Origin: Mycobacteriaceae bacterium
GTDB lineage: Bacteria > Actinomycetota > Actinomycetes > Mycobacteriales > Mycobacteriaceae
Length of the DNA stretch: 8,849 nucleotides
Direction of reading: 5' to 3'
Assembly (NCBI GenBank): GCA_019242135.1
Contig: JAFAWC010000559.1
Location: 1-8,849, forward strand
The notes under the pieces: generated by a model
Databases searched by the model: none
Told to the model about the DNA's origin: nothing
The model's input: the letters and a program-made list of their open reading frames with translations, nothing else
Translations under genes and position numbers: made by a program
In this document: one piece after another, positions 1 through 6,028 of the stretch
Numbering within the stretch: position 1 is the first letter of the stretch
How the letters are laid out: each line of letters starts with the position of its first letter

Positions 1-1
1 G

Positions 2-286
2 CTGCGGGCCGACATGACCGCTCGCGCAACGGCCAAGCTGCTGGCCTTCATGCGTTCCCGCGGCTACACGTCGGCGTACCCCCATCGCGATGGCGCGATG
101 ATGCCCGAAAAGTTGGCGTGGGACCTCGAGGCCGGCTACGTCCGGCGCAACCTGCATGCGCTGCCCAGGTCGGGCACCAAGCGGCCGTGGAATGTACGGC
201 AGAACTATTTCGCCGACGCGATCGAGTATCGCTTCGACCGGATCACCGAGGCCATGGTCTTCGGGTCCGCCCCGCGCAGCGCGTGA
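2..286 (+). CDS. Flavin-containing monooxygenase (EthA/Baeyer-Villiger type), C-terminal fragment
   Basis: The reading frame is open from the left edge (position 2) to a TGA at 284-286, giving the last 94 residues of a protein whose start lies outside the window. Visible features are a segment beginning LRADMTARATAKLLAFM, a GYVRR motif, a PRSGTKRPW motif and QNYFAD near the end. These match the C-terminal part of EthA-like flavin monooxygenases, which use FAD and NADPH to insert one oxygen into ketones or thio-compounds. The FAD and NADPH Rossmann motifs are outside the window, so the exact subclass cannot be settled. The M. tuberculosis gene next to gpdA1 (Rv0565c) is a monooxygenase of this type, and the position fits. 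gpsA follows on the same strand after 50 bases, so co-transcription is possible. Confidence 0.8.
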   Translation: MRADMTARATAKLLAFMRSRGYTSAYPHRDGAMMPEKLAWDLEAGYVRRNLHALPRSGTKRPWNVRQNYFADAIEYRFDRITEAMVFGSAPRSA

Positions 287-336
287 ACTTCGCGAGATCA
301 CACTTGAACCCGGCCGTCCTGCCTAAGGTGGCACGC

Positions 337-1362
337 ATGACACCTGCCAGTCGCCAACCCTGTGTCGTCGTGCTCGGTGGGGGCTCCTGGGGCACCACCG
401 TGGCCTCTATCGCAGCCCGCCGCGCTGAAACCCTGCAATGGGTGCGCTCCGCCGAGACCGCGCAGGACATCAACGAGCGCCACCGCAACCTGCGTTATCT
501 GGGCGACGAGGTCGAGCTGACGCCGAGCCTGGCGGCCACCACCGACTTCGAGAAGGCCGCCGACAGCGCCGACGTGGTCGTGATGGCGGTCCCGTCGCAC
601 AGCTTCCGCAGCGTGCTGACCGATCTGAGCGCGTCGCTGCGGCCCTGGGTGCCGATCATCTCGCTGGTGAAGGGTCTCGAGCAGGGCACCAGCCTGCGCA
701 TGTCGCAGATCGTCGAGGAGGTCATGCCCGGGCACCCCGCCGGCATCCTCGCCGGGCCGAACATCGCGCGGGAGGTCGCTCAGGGATACGCGGCCGCCGC
801 GGTGATGGCGATGCCGGACCAGCACCTTTCGACGCGGCTGGCACAGATGTTCCGCACCCAGCGGTTCCGCGTGTACACCACCGACGACGTCATCGGGGTC
901 GAGATGGCCGGTGCGTTGAAGAACGTCTACGCGATCGCCACCGGGATGGGCTACTCGCTGGGCATCGGCGAAAACACCCGCGCGTTGGTGATTGCGCGTT
1001 CACTTCGCGAGATGACCAAGCTCGGCACGGCGATGGGAGGAGAACCGGAAACGTTCCCCGGGCTGGCCGGGCTCGGAGATCTGATCGTCACGTGCACCAG
1101 CCCGCGCAGCCGCAACCGCCACGTCGGCGAGCAGCTCGGTGCGGGCAAGCCCATCGACGAGATCATCGCCTCGATGGACCAGGTCGCCGAGGGCGTCAAG
1201 GCCGCCAGTGTGATCATGGAGCTCGCCGAGCGCTACGGGGTGCACATGCCGATCGCTCGCGAGGTCGACGGTGTCATCAACCATGGCCACACGGTCGACG
1301 ATGCCTATCGCGGGTTGGCGGCCGAAACGCCCGGCCACGAGATTCACGGCGCGGGTTTCTAA
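337..1362 (+). CDS. gpsA: Glycerol-3-phosphate dehydrogenase [NAD(P)+]
   Basis: Cytosolic enzyme that reduces dihydroxyacetone phosphate to sn-glycerol-3-phosphate, the backbone for phospholipid synthesis. The 341-residue product has the N-terminal nucleotide-binding turn VLGGGSWGTT (residues 12-21), SLVKGLEQ (109-116, conserved Lys112), LAGPNIAREV (138-147), ALKNVYAIATG with the catalytic lysine Lys195, NTRALVIARSLREM, and the C-terminal GLAGLGDLIVTC substrate-domain signature. The length equals that of M. tuberculosis GpdA1 as I remember it. I chose ATG 337 because an AAGGTGG ribosome site lies about 5 bases upstream and the Rossmann strand begins right after it. An in-frame GTG at 283, overlapping the preceding stop, would add 18 residues but has no ribosome site. 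Mycobacteria usually carry a second gpsA paralogue, so this copy may not be the only one. Its stop directly abuts the stop of the opposing gene. Confidence 0.95.
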   Translation: MTPASRQPCVVVLGGGSWGTTVASIAARRAETLQWVRSAETAQDINERHRNLRYLGDEVELTPSLAATTDFEKAADSADVVVMAVPSHSFRSVLTDLSASLRPWVPIISLVKGLEQGTSLRMSQIVEEVMPGHPAGILAGPNIAREVAQGYAAAAVMAMPDQHLSTRLAQMFRTQRFRVYTTDDVIGVEMAGALKNVYAIATGMGYSLGIGENTRALVIARSLREMTKLGTAMGGEPETFPGLAGLGDLIVTCTSPRSRNRHVGEQLGAGKPIDEIIASMDQVAEGVKAASVIMELAERYGVHMPIAREVDGVINHGHTVDDAYRGLAAETPGHEIHGAGF

Positions 1363-1851
1363 CTAGCCGGTGAAGCTGCCCGCCGGGCTCAGCACGAAGC
1401 CGTGTTGGCTTCCGTTGTTCACGCACACCGTCGCCCCGCTCGCATCGATCGCGCAGCTGATGTTGCGATAGCTCAGCCGCGTCTGCGGCGGCAGCTGCTT
1501 CACCGGACCGGCGACCGCGTACAACGGTGCCGCGGAGTTGGCGAACGCGGGCTGCTCGGCGCCCACCCCGCTCACCAGGTTGGCTCCCTCCGGTGCGGCC
1601 GGGATCGGCCCACTGCAGCCGTAGGCGTTGCGCCCCTTGTCGATCACACATGTCAGGCCGTTCGGCGTCCCGAAGGCGTACCACGCCCCGTCCAACACGG
1701 TGAAGTCAACGGGCGAGATCGGCGGGTAAATGTTGACGTTGGGCAGCGTCGTGGTGGTGGCAATGGGGTTGGGCGGAGGGTCGTCGGCCCAGGCGAAAGG
1801 CGACGCCGCGATCAGCGCAGCGCCGACGGCGCACGCGACTGGGGCCAGCAT
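1363..1851 (-). CDS. Small secreted protein with two cysteine-pair repeats
   Basis: Unrecognised function. From ATG 1851 the product is 162 residues. It begins with a hydrophobic signal peptide (about residues 1-22) ending in AWA before DDPPPNP, a typical signal peptidase I site, and continues with a Pro/Thr-rich linker. The mature part has four cysteines in two similar modules: TCVIDKGRNAYGC (Cys68, Cys79) and SCAIDASGATVC (Cys133, Cys143), followed by HGFVLSP. They look like two disulfide-closed hairpins from an internal duplication. From memory, small mycobacterial exported proteins with this pattern are common but uncharacterised. An alternative GTG start at 1863 (166 residues) has AGGG 9 bases upstream. 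A longer reading frame back to 1971 is unlikely because it would bury the signal peptide and run through a tandem repeat into the acetyltransferase gene. It follows that gene on the same strand and abuts the gpsA stop. Confidence 0.75.
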   Translation of the reverse strand: MLAPVACAVGAALIAASPFAWADDPPPNPIATTTTLPNVNIYPPISPVDFTVLDGAWYAFGTPNGLTCVIDKGRNAYGCSGPIPAAPEGANLVSGVGAEQPAFANSAAPLYAVAGPVKQLPPQTRLSYRNISCAIDASGATVCVNNGSQHGFVLSPAGSFTG

Positions 1852-1878
1852 CTTGCTCGGCACGGAATCGAACCCTAC

Positions 1879-1942
1879 CTCTCGGGCGGGCGAAGCGACG
1901 GGGGAAGACACTCTCGGGCGAGCGAAGCTACGGGAGAAGATA
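1879..1942. repeat. Two tandem copies of a 32-bp repeat
   Basis: Units at 1879-1910 and 1911-1942 are identical at 28 of 32 positions. They differ at 1889/1921, 1897/1929, 1903/1935 and 1909/1941. Each begins CTCTCGGGCG and carries GCGAAGC followed by a G-rich stretch. The array fills most of the spacer between the acetyltransferase stop (1946) and the secreted-protein start. The unit is not a multiple of three, so it is probably non-coding. On the minus strand it would be transcribed in the leader of the secreted protein. Confidence 0.8.
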
Positions 1943-1945
1943 GGG

Positions 1946-2611
1946 CTACGGCGGCGACACGCCCGGCGCACGCACCACCATCGGCACCGCCGGGAAGTAA
2001 CTGGCCATCTCCGAGCGGGATTTACGCAGCGCCGCGGTCCCGTAGCCCTTCTGCCGATGGTCGGGGTGAATCCACACCCGCACGTTCACCTCACCTCCGG
2101 TGAGCTCGCCGAACACCATGCCCACCTTGTCGGTTCCGATGATGGCGACCAGCCAAATCGCGTCCTCCGCGTCGATGCGCCCCACTCCGGAGCGGATTTC
2201 GTCGTCGAGAGGGCCCGCCGGTCCCCCCGAGCCATCGCCGGCGAGGTGCATGTCCTCGGTCCGCGCGGCGAAGATGTCCCGGTCGAACTGGCTTATGAAC
2301 GGCCGCAGGGTGAGCTCCTCTCCGGAGCTCGCCGGCCGCTCGATGAGCGTGAAGGTCAGCTTCTTGTTGAGGTCCTCCAGCTCGTCGGCGATCTTGCGGC
2401 GCGAATCCCTCGTCAGCTTGTCGAACGACATTCCCATCACCGCTTCGCCGCCCAGGCGTGTGGTGCCGAGCAGCTGTGCGATGGCATCGACTGCGGCGGC
2501 CCGATCGTCGGCCTCGACGATCGCGTCGAGCACTTCATGACGGCGTTCGAGGGCGTTGACGAGGGCATCTGCGATTTCGCGACGAGCCGCGGCCCGATCG
2601 TGGTCGATCAT
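1946..2611 (-). CDS. GNAT-family N-acetyltransferase with GyrA C-gate-like N-terminal domain
   Basis: A 221-residue protein with two halves. Residues about 100-221 form a GNAT acetyltransferase domain. The acetyl-CoA pyrophosphate-binding motif A follows a beta strand (VNVRVWIHPD, 176-185) as HRQKGYGTAAL, with the RxxGxG core at 186-191, so acetyl transfer from acetyl-CoA to an unknown amine is likely. Residues about 1-88 are charged helices that resemble, from memory, the GyrA/ParC tower and C-gate: a run around ALVNALERRHEVLDAIVEA, then MSFDKLTRDSRRKIADELEDL (61-81), matching the gyrase pattern of D-M-x-L-x-x-L-T followed by a charged coiled coil. This half lacks the gyrase catalytic tyrosine domain, so a dimerisation or partner-binding role is inferred. 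The ATG at 2611 has no convincing ribosome site but has TAGGCT 6 bases upstream, suggesting a leaderless message. From memory, M. tuberculosis has no such gene between htpX and gpdA1. Confidence 0.8.
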   Translation of the reverse strand: MIDHDRAAARREIADALVNALERRHEVLDAIVEADDRAAAVDAIAQLLGTTRLGGEAVMGMSFDKLTRDSRRKIADELEDLNKKLTFTLIERPASSGEELTLRPFISQFDRDIFAARTEDMHLAGDGSGGPAGPLDDEIRSGVGRIDAEDAIWLVAIIGTDKVGMVFGELTGGEVNVRVWIHPDHRQKGYGTAALRKSRSEMASYFPAVPMVVRAPGVSPP

Positions 2612-2617
2612 CGTCTA

Positions 2618-2623
2618 AGCCTA
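2618..2623 (-). promoter_or_regulatory. Candidate -10 box, leaderless start of the GNAT gene
   Basis: On the minus strand TAGGCT fits the mycobacterial -10 pattern TANNNT and ends 6 bases before the ATG at 2611. Transcription would therefore start at the first base of the codon. There is no clear -35 and no Shine-Dalgarno sequence, which fits a leaderless transcript. The motif is short and could be chance. Confidence 0.4.
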
Positions 2624-2664
2624 ATGGGCTGTCCCAGCGACCATCAGGGCAGCGGTCGGCGCTT

Positions 2665-2690
2665 ACCGCCGCGATTGCATCGCTGGCGGT
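2665..2690 (-). terminator. Hairpin downstream of htpX, possible U-less terminator
   Basis: An 11-bp GC-rich stem with a 3-base loop and one bulged base: ACCGCCGCGAT pairs with ATCGC-GGCGGT, with the T at 2684 unpaired. It starts 21 bases after the htpX stop on the minus strand. No T-run follows, as in the tailless terminator candidates proposed in mycobacteria. It could alternatively protect the 3' end of the message. Confidence 0.45.
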
Positions 2691-2711
2691 CGGGCCTCGC
2701 GGGACAGCAAA

Positions 2712-3575
2712 TCAGTATCCGCGAGCCATCGCCTCGAGCCGCCTGATCCGGTTCTCGATGGGCGGATGCGTGGAGAACAACGACACGAACCGCTCGCCGG
2801 ACCGGAATGGGCTGGCAATCATCAGGTGCGACTCGCTGGCCAGCTTCGGCTCCGGCGGCAGCGGCGCGGCCTGCACACCTGCGGCGATCTTGTGCAGCGC
2901 GGATGCCAACGCCAGCGGATCACCGGTCAGCTCGGCCCCGGACTGGTCGGCCTGGTATTCCCTCGACCGCGACACCGCGAGCCGAACAATCGTCGCCGCG
3001 ATCGGACCCAGCAACGAAACCAGCAGCAGCGCAAACGGATTCGCGCCGTCGCGGTTGCCGCCGAACATGGTCATGATCATCGCCAGGTTCGCCAGACCCG
3101 AGACCACCGCGGCCAGCGCGCCCGCGACACAGGAGATCAAGATGTCGCGGTTGTAGACGTGCGACAGTTCATGGCCAAGTACCGCGCGCAGCTCACGCTC
3201 TTTCAAAATTGCCAGGATCCCCGTCGTGCAGCACACCGCGGCGTTGCGGGGATTGCGGCCTGTCGCGAACGCATTCGGGTTCGCGGTGTCGCTGATGTAC
3301 AGCCGTGGCATCGGCTGATGGGCCGTGGTCGCCAGCTCCCGCACGATCTTGTGCATCACCGGTTCCTGCAGTTCGGTCACCGGCTGCGCATGCATCGCGC
3401 GCAGCGCGAGTTTGTCGCTGTTGAAGTACACCCAGACGTTCATCCCGACCGCGAACAGGATCGACAGGATCAGGATCGACTTTCCGAACAGTGACCCGAT
3501 GAACACGATCAGGGCCGACATGCACGCGAGAAGCAGCACTGTCTTGATGCCGTTACCCCACCGGCGCCCGACCAT
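2712..3575 (-). CDS. htpX: Membrane zinc metalloprotease HtpX
   Basis: Integral-membrane M48 peptidase that degrades misfolded membrane proteins. The 287-residue product has two N-terminal membrane helices (about 11-30 and 33-50), the zinc site HELSH (His135, Glu136, His139) followed by NRD, the distal zinc ligand Glu206 in SRSREYQAD, and two further hydrophobic segments (about 146-172 and 179-200). [14 protein letters not shown] (107-120) matches M. tuberculosis HtpX as I recall it. There are three adjacent possible starts: TTG at 3581, ATG at 3578 and ATG at 3575. I chose 3575 because the AGAGGAG ribosome site (3583-3589) sits about 7 bases upstream and the length then aligns with the M. 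tuberculosis protein. It lies 64 bases downstream of grcC1 on the same strand, so the two probably share a transcript, as their order does in M. tuberculosis. Confidence 0.95.
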   Translation of the reverse strand: MVGRRWGNGIKTVLLLACMSALIVFIGSLFGKSILILSILFAVGMNVWVYFNSDKLALRAMHAQPVTELQEPVMHKIVRELATTAHQPMPRLYISDTANPNAFATGRNPRNAAVCCTTGILAILKERELRAVLGHELSHVYNRDILISCVAGALAAVVSGLANLAMIMTMFGGNRDGANPFALLLVSLLGPIAATIVRLAVSRSREYQADQSGAELTGDPLALASALHKIAAGVQAAPLPPEPKLASESHLMIASPFRSGERFVSLFSTHPPIENRIRRLEAMARGY

Positions 3576-3582
3576 CATCAAC

Positions 3583-3589
3583 TCCTCTT
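3583..3589 (-). promoter_or_regulatory. Ribosome binding site of htpX
   Basis: On the minus strand AGAGGAG is followed by TTGATG and then the ATG at 3575. This is one of the few strong Shine-Dalgarno sequences in the window. Its spacing favours the third of three consecutive start codons. Confidence 0.6.
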
Positions 3590-3608
3590 GCCCGACAACT
3601 CGTCGTTA

Positions 3609-3640
3609 AGGGAACGCTGAGGGGTGGTCGGGGGTTCCCT
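3609..3640. repeat. Inverted repeat at the grcC1 stop, grcC1-htpX spacer
   Basis: AGGGAAC (3609-3615) and GTTCCCT (3634-3640) form a perfect 7-bp inverted repeat around an 18-base loop. The right arm touches the grcC1 stop codon. It could form a weak hairpin in the grcC1-htpX message and act as an attenuator or processing site. No T-run accompanies it. Confidence 0.35.
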
Positions 3641-4647
3641 CAACCGTGCCGGGAGATCGTGTAGTCCACCAAGGTCGCCAGCGCGCGCCGGCCGGCCCCC
3701 TCGGGAAGGCCGGCCAGCTCGTCGCGAGCCTGCCCGGCATACCTGGCGACCGTGTCCTTGGCCTTCGCCATCCCCGGTGACGACCGCAACAGCGCCAGCG
3801 CGTCGGCGACGTCCTTGTCGTCGTCCATCGGGCCCGTCAGCAGTTCGCGAAGGCGGTCGGCATCCGGGCCGGGCTCACGCAACGCGTAGAGCACCGGCAA
3901 CGTGTGCACCCCCTCGCGCAGATCGGTGCCGGGCGTCTTGCCCGATTCGTCGGAGTCGCTGGCGATGTCGATGATGTCGTCGGAGATCTGGAAGGCGGTG
4001 CCGACGATCCCGCCCAGCCGGCTGAGCCGGGCCACGTCGGCGTCAGAGGCTCCTGAGAACGTCGCGCCGAACTGGCCCGAAGCCGCAATCAGCGAGCCCG
4101 TCTTCTCGTGAACCACCCGCAGATAGTGCTCGACCGAGTCGACGTGCTGGGCCGCCCCGCGGGTTTCCCGCATCTGGCCCGTCACCAACTCGGCGAACGT
4201 CTCGGCGATCACTCGCACGGCGTCCGGACCCAATTTGCTGACCAGCCGCGACGCGGTCGCGAACAGGTAGTCGCCGGCCAGGATCGCGATGTTGTTGTTC
4301 CATCGGGCGTTGGCGCTGGGCGCACCCCGGCGCACCTGCGCCTCGTCCATGACGTCGTCGTGATACAGCGTCGCCAGGTGGACCAGCTCGATCACCGAAC
4401 CGGCGACCGTGACCTGCCACGCGTCCGGGTTCGGCCCCAGCTGCGCCGAGAGCACCGTGAACAGCGGACGGAACCGTTTGCCGCCCGCCTCGAAAAGATG
4501 CAGCACCGCGTCGCGGATGATCTCATCGCCCTTGCCGAGCTCCTCGCTGATCAAGGTCTCGATACGGGCTACGCCGTCTCGCACGCTGGCGGCGAAGACG
4601 GGATCACCAAGCTCGACGCCCGCCACCACGGTCGCTGGCGTTTTCAC
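3640..4647 (-). CDS. grcC1: Long-chain all-trans polyprenyl diphosphate synthase
   Basis: Cytosolic prenyltransferase that condenses isopentenyl diphosphate units onto an allylic starter to make the isoprenoid tail, here most likely for menaquinone. The 335-residue product has GGKRFRP (55-61), the first Asp-rich motif DDVMD (97-101) followed by RRG, GQMRET (157-162), EKTGSL (181-186), and the second Asp-rich motif DDIID (223-227). The residue five before the first motif is Ala92; a small residue there permits long products. The M. tuberculosis orthologue Rv0562 has been associated with nonaprenyl (C45) diphosphate, which fits MK-9, but chain length cannot be read from sequence with certainty. 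The GTG start at 4647 gives the same length as the M. tuberculosis protein as I remember it. No clear ribosome site is seen, and TATGTT lies 6 bases upstream. It is divergent from menJ with only 21 bases between the start codons. Confidence 0.93.
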   Translation of the reverse strand: MKTPATVVAGVELGDPVFAASVRDGVARIETLISEELGKGDEIIRDAVLHLFEAGGKRFRPLFTVLSAQLGPNPDAWQVTVAGSVIELVHLATLYHDDVMDEAQVRRGAPSANARWNNNIAILAGDYLFATASRLVSKLGPDAVRVIAETFAELVTGQMRETRGAAQHVDSVEHYLRVVHEKTGSLIAASGQFGATFSGASDADVARLSRLGGIVGTAFQISDDIIDIASDSDESGKTPGTDLREGVHTLPVLYALREPGPDADRLRELLTGPMDDDKDVADALALLRSSPGMAKAKDTVARYAGQARDELAGLPEGAGRRALATLVDYTISRHG

Positions 4648-4653
4648 CCGTCC

Positions 4654-4659
4654 AACATA
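4654..4659 (-). promoter_or_regulatory. Candidate -10 box of grcC1 (leaderless)
   Basis: On the minus strand TATGTT matches TANNNT and ends 6 bases before the GTG at 4647, placing transcription start at or next to the start codon. No recognisable -35 is present at the usual distance. It overlaps the candidate menJ -10 on the other strand. Confidence 0.45.
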
Positions 4660-4661
4660 CT
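4656..4661 (+). promoter_or_regulatory. Candidate -10 box of menJ (possibly leaderless)
   Basis: CATACT has the important A at its second and T at its last position, though C replaces the consensus first T. It ends 7 bases before the menJ ATG. The only ribosome-site-like sequence before the ATG is a weak GGG. It shares four bases with the grcC1 box on the opposite strand. No -35 is visible. Confidence 0.33.
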
Positions 4662-4668
4662 GGGCAGC

Positions 4669-6027
4669 ATGAGGTCGCGCTGCACCGCAGACGTGGTGGT
4701 CATCGGCGCCGGTCCGGCCGGATCGGCGGCCGCGGCGTGGGCGGCCCGCGACGGCCGCGAGGTGCTGGTAATCGATGCCTGTGACTTCCCGCGCGACAAG
4801 CCCTGCGGCGACGGGTTGACGCCCCGCGCCGTTGCCGAGCTGCAGCGGCTCGGGCTCACCGACTGGCTCGACCGCCACATCAAGCACCGGGGGCTTCGAC
4901 TGACCGGGTTCGGCGGCGAAGTGGAGATCGACTGGCCCGGGCCGTCGTTTCCGGCGTGCGGCAGCGCGGTGCCGCGCACCGAACTCGACGAGCGAATCCG
5001 GCAGGCGGCGGTCGACGCGGGCGCCAGAATGCGGCTCGGCTCGAAAGTCGTCGAAGTCGACCGTGATTCGCGGGGCCGGTTGATGACGTTGCGGCTGAGC
5101 CCAGCGGACGCGAGGAGCGAAAAGACCCCCGCGGACGCAAGTCGCGAAAACGCCCCCGCGGACGCGAGGAGCGAAAACACCCCCGCGGACGCGAGGAGCG
5201 AAAACACTCCCGCCTACGCGAGGAAAACATCCTCCCCAGACGAGGTGTCCTGCCGCGAGGTGATCGTTGCCGACGGGGCGCGGTCACCGGTCGGCCGGAT
5301 GCTCGGCCGGCAGTGGCATCAGCAGACGGTGTACGGAGTGGCGGTCCGCGGGTATCTGCCGACCCCACGCGCCGACGATCCGTGGCTGTCGACCAACCTG
5401 GAGCTGCGAACGCGCGACGGCCAGCTACTGCCGGGCTATGGCTGGATCTTCCCGCTCGGCAACGGCGAGGCGAACATCGGCGTCGGCGCGCTGGCCACCC
5501 GGAAGCGCCCCGCCGACATGGCGCTGCGCAAGCTGATCGGGCACTACACCGACCAGCGCCGGCACGACTGGGACTTCGTCGGGTCGCCGCGGGCGGTGTC
5601 GTCGGCGCTGCTGCCGATGGGTGGCGCGGTCTCCGGGCTGGCCGGGCCGAACTGGATTCTGATCGGCGACGCCGCGGCCGGCGTGAATCCGCTCAACGGC
5701 GAGGGCATCGACTACGGGCTGGAGATGGGCCGGTTCGCGGCGCAGCTGCTCGGCGCACCGAACCTGTCGCGGGCCTGGCCGGCGCTGTTGGCCCAGCACT
5801 ACGCGAAGCCGTTCTCGATCGCGCGCCGCCTGGCGTGGTTGCTGACCGTTCCGTGGCTGCTGCCCGCGGTCGGCCCGTTCGCGATGGGGTCGGGGGCGTT
5901 CATGCAGATGGTGGTGCGGGTGATGGGCAACCTCGTCGTCGACGAGGACGTCGATAAAGTGGCGCGGCTGTGGCGTCGGCTCGGCGCGGGCTCGCTATTG
6001 CTGGACCGCCGCCCGCCGTTCAGCTGA
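4669..6027 (+). CDS. menJ: Menaquinone reductase MenJ (geranylgeranyl reductase family) with repeat insertion
   Basis: FAD-dependent oxidoreductase that saturates one isoprene unit of the menaquinone tail; M. tuberculosis MenJ (Rv0561c) converts MK-9 to MK-9(II-H2). The 452-residue product has the FAD-binding turn VIGAGPAGSA (11-20), the family signature PRDKPCGDGL (41-50), YGWIFPLGNGEANIGVG in the middle, and the second FAD motif GDAAAGVNPLNGEGIDYG (333-350). The C-terminus ends DRRPPFS, as in the tuberculosis protein. The enzyme is about 44 residues longer than the roughly 408-residue M. tuberculosis form. The excess is one block (residues about 146-190) of the nine-residue repeat ADARSENTP, just before the conserved VADGARS motif. 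Outside that block the fold looks intact and the frame is open, so it is probably active. ATG 4669 begins 21 bases from the divergent grcC1 start. Its stop lies one base from the menG stop. Confidence 0.92.
   Translation: MRSRCTADVVVIGAGPAGSAAAAWAARDGREVLVIDACDFPRDKPCGDGLTPRAVAELQRLGLTDWLDRHIKHRGLRLTGFGGEVEIDWPGPSFPACGSAVPRTELDERIRQAAVDAGARMRLGSKVVEVDRDSRGRLMTLRLSPADARSEKTPADASRENAPADARSENTPADARSENTPAYARKTSSPDEVSCREVIVADGARSPVGRMLGRQWHQQTVYGVAVRGYLPTPRADDPWLSTNLELRTRDGQLLPGYGWIFPLGNGEANIGVGALATRKRPADMALRKLIGHYTDQRRHDWDFVGSPRAVSSALLPMGGAVSGLAGPNWILIGDAAAGVNPLNGEGIDYGLEMGRFAAQLLGAPNLSRAWPALLAQHYAKPFSIARRLAWLLTVPWLLPAVGPFAMGSGAFMQMVVRVMGNLVVDEDVDKVARLWRRLGAGSLLLDRRPPFS
5104..5235 (+). repeat. 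In-frame 27-bp tandem repeat inside menJ
   Basis: Four full 27-bp units at 5104-5130, 5131-5157, 5158-5184 and 5185-5211, plus a degenerate 24-base fifth unit (5212-5235) with a 3-base deletion. Units start GCGGACGCGAGGAGCGAAAA. Units 1, 3 and 4 differ by one or two bases, and unit 2 by about four. They encode ADARSEKTP, ADASRENAP, ADARSENTP and ADARSENTP, then AYARKTSSP. The frame is preserved because 27 is a multiple of three. Confidence 0.95.
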
Positions 6028-6028
6028 C

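Noticed and set aside
118..336. Upstream extension of gpsA
   Set aside because: It overlaps the monooxygenase tail in another frame and lacks conservation. The Rossmann strand begins just after ATG 337, which has a ribosome site.
1852..1971. N-terminal extension of the secreted protein
   Set aside because: It would place 40 Arg/Ser-rich residues before a complete signal peptide, and it runs through the tandem repeat into the end of the acetyltransferase gene.
2628..2708. Inverted repeat GCTGTCCC/GGGACAGC as ends of a mobile element
   Set aside because: The arms are only 8 bp and enclose 65 bases without any gene. No target-site duplication is visible.
3576..3581. TTG (3581) or first ATG (3578) as htpX start
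   Set aside because: They are too close to the AGAGGAG ribosome site. ATG 3575 has better spacing and aligns with the M. tuberculosis length.
4644..5207. Minus-strand reading frame opposite the 5' part of menJ
   Set aside because: It lies antisense to clearly homologous menJ codons. Its apparent repeats (FSLLASAGV) are just the other strand of the 27-bp units, and no family is recognisable.
5104..5235. CRISPR array
   Set aside because: The units are directly adjacent with no unique spacers, keep the reading frame, and sit inside a conserved enzyme gene.
5313..5957. Plus-strand frame within menJ
   Set aside because: It is an out-of-frame, Arg/Ala-rich product typical of high-GC shadow frames, fully overlapped by the conserved MenJ frame.
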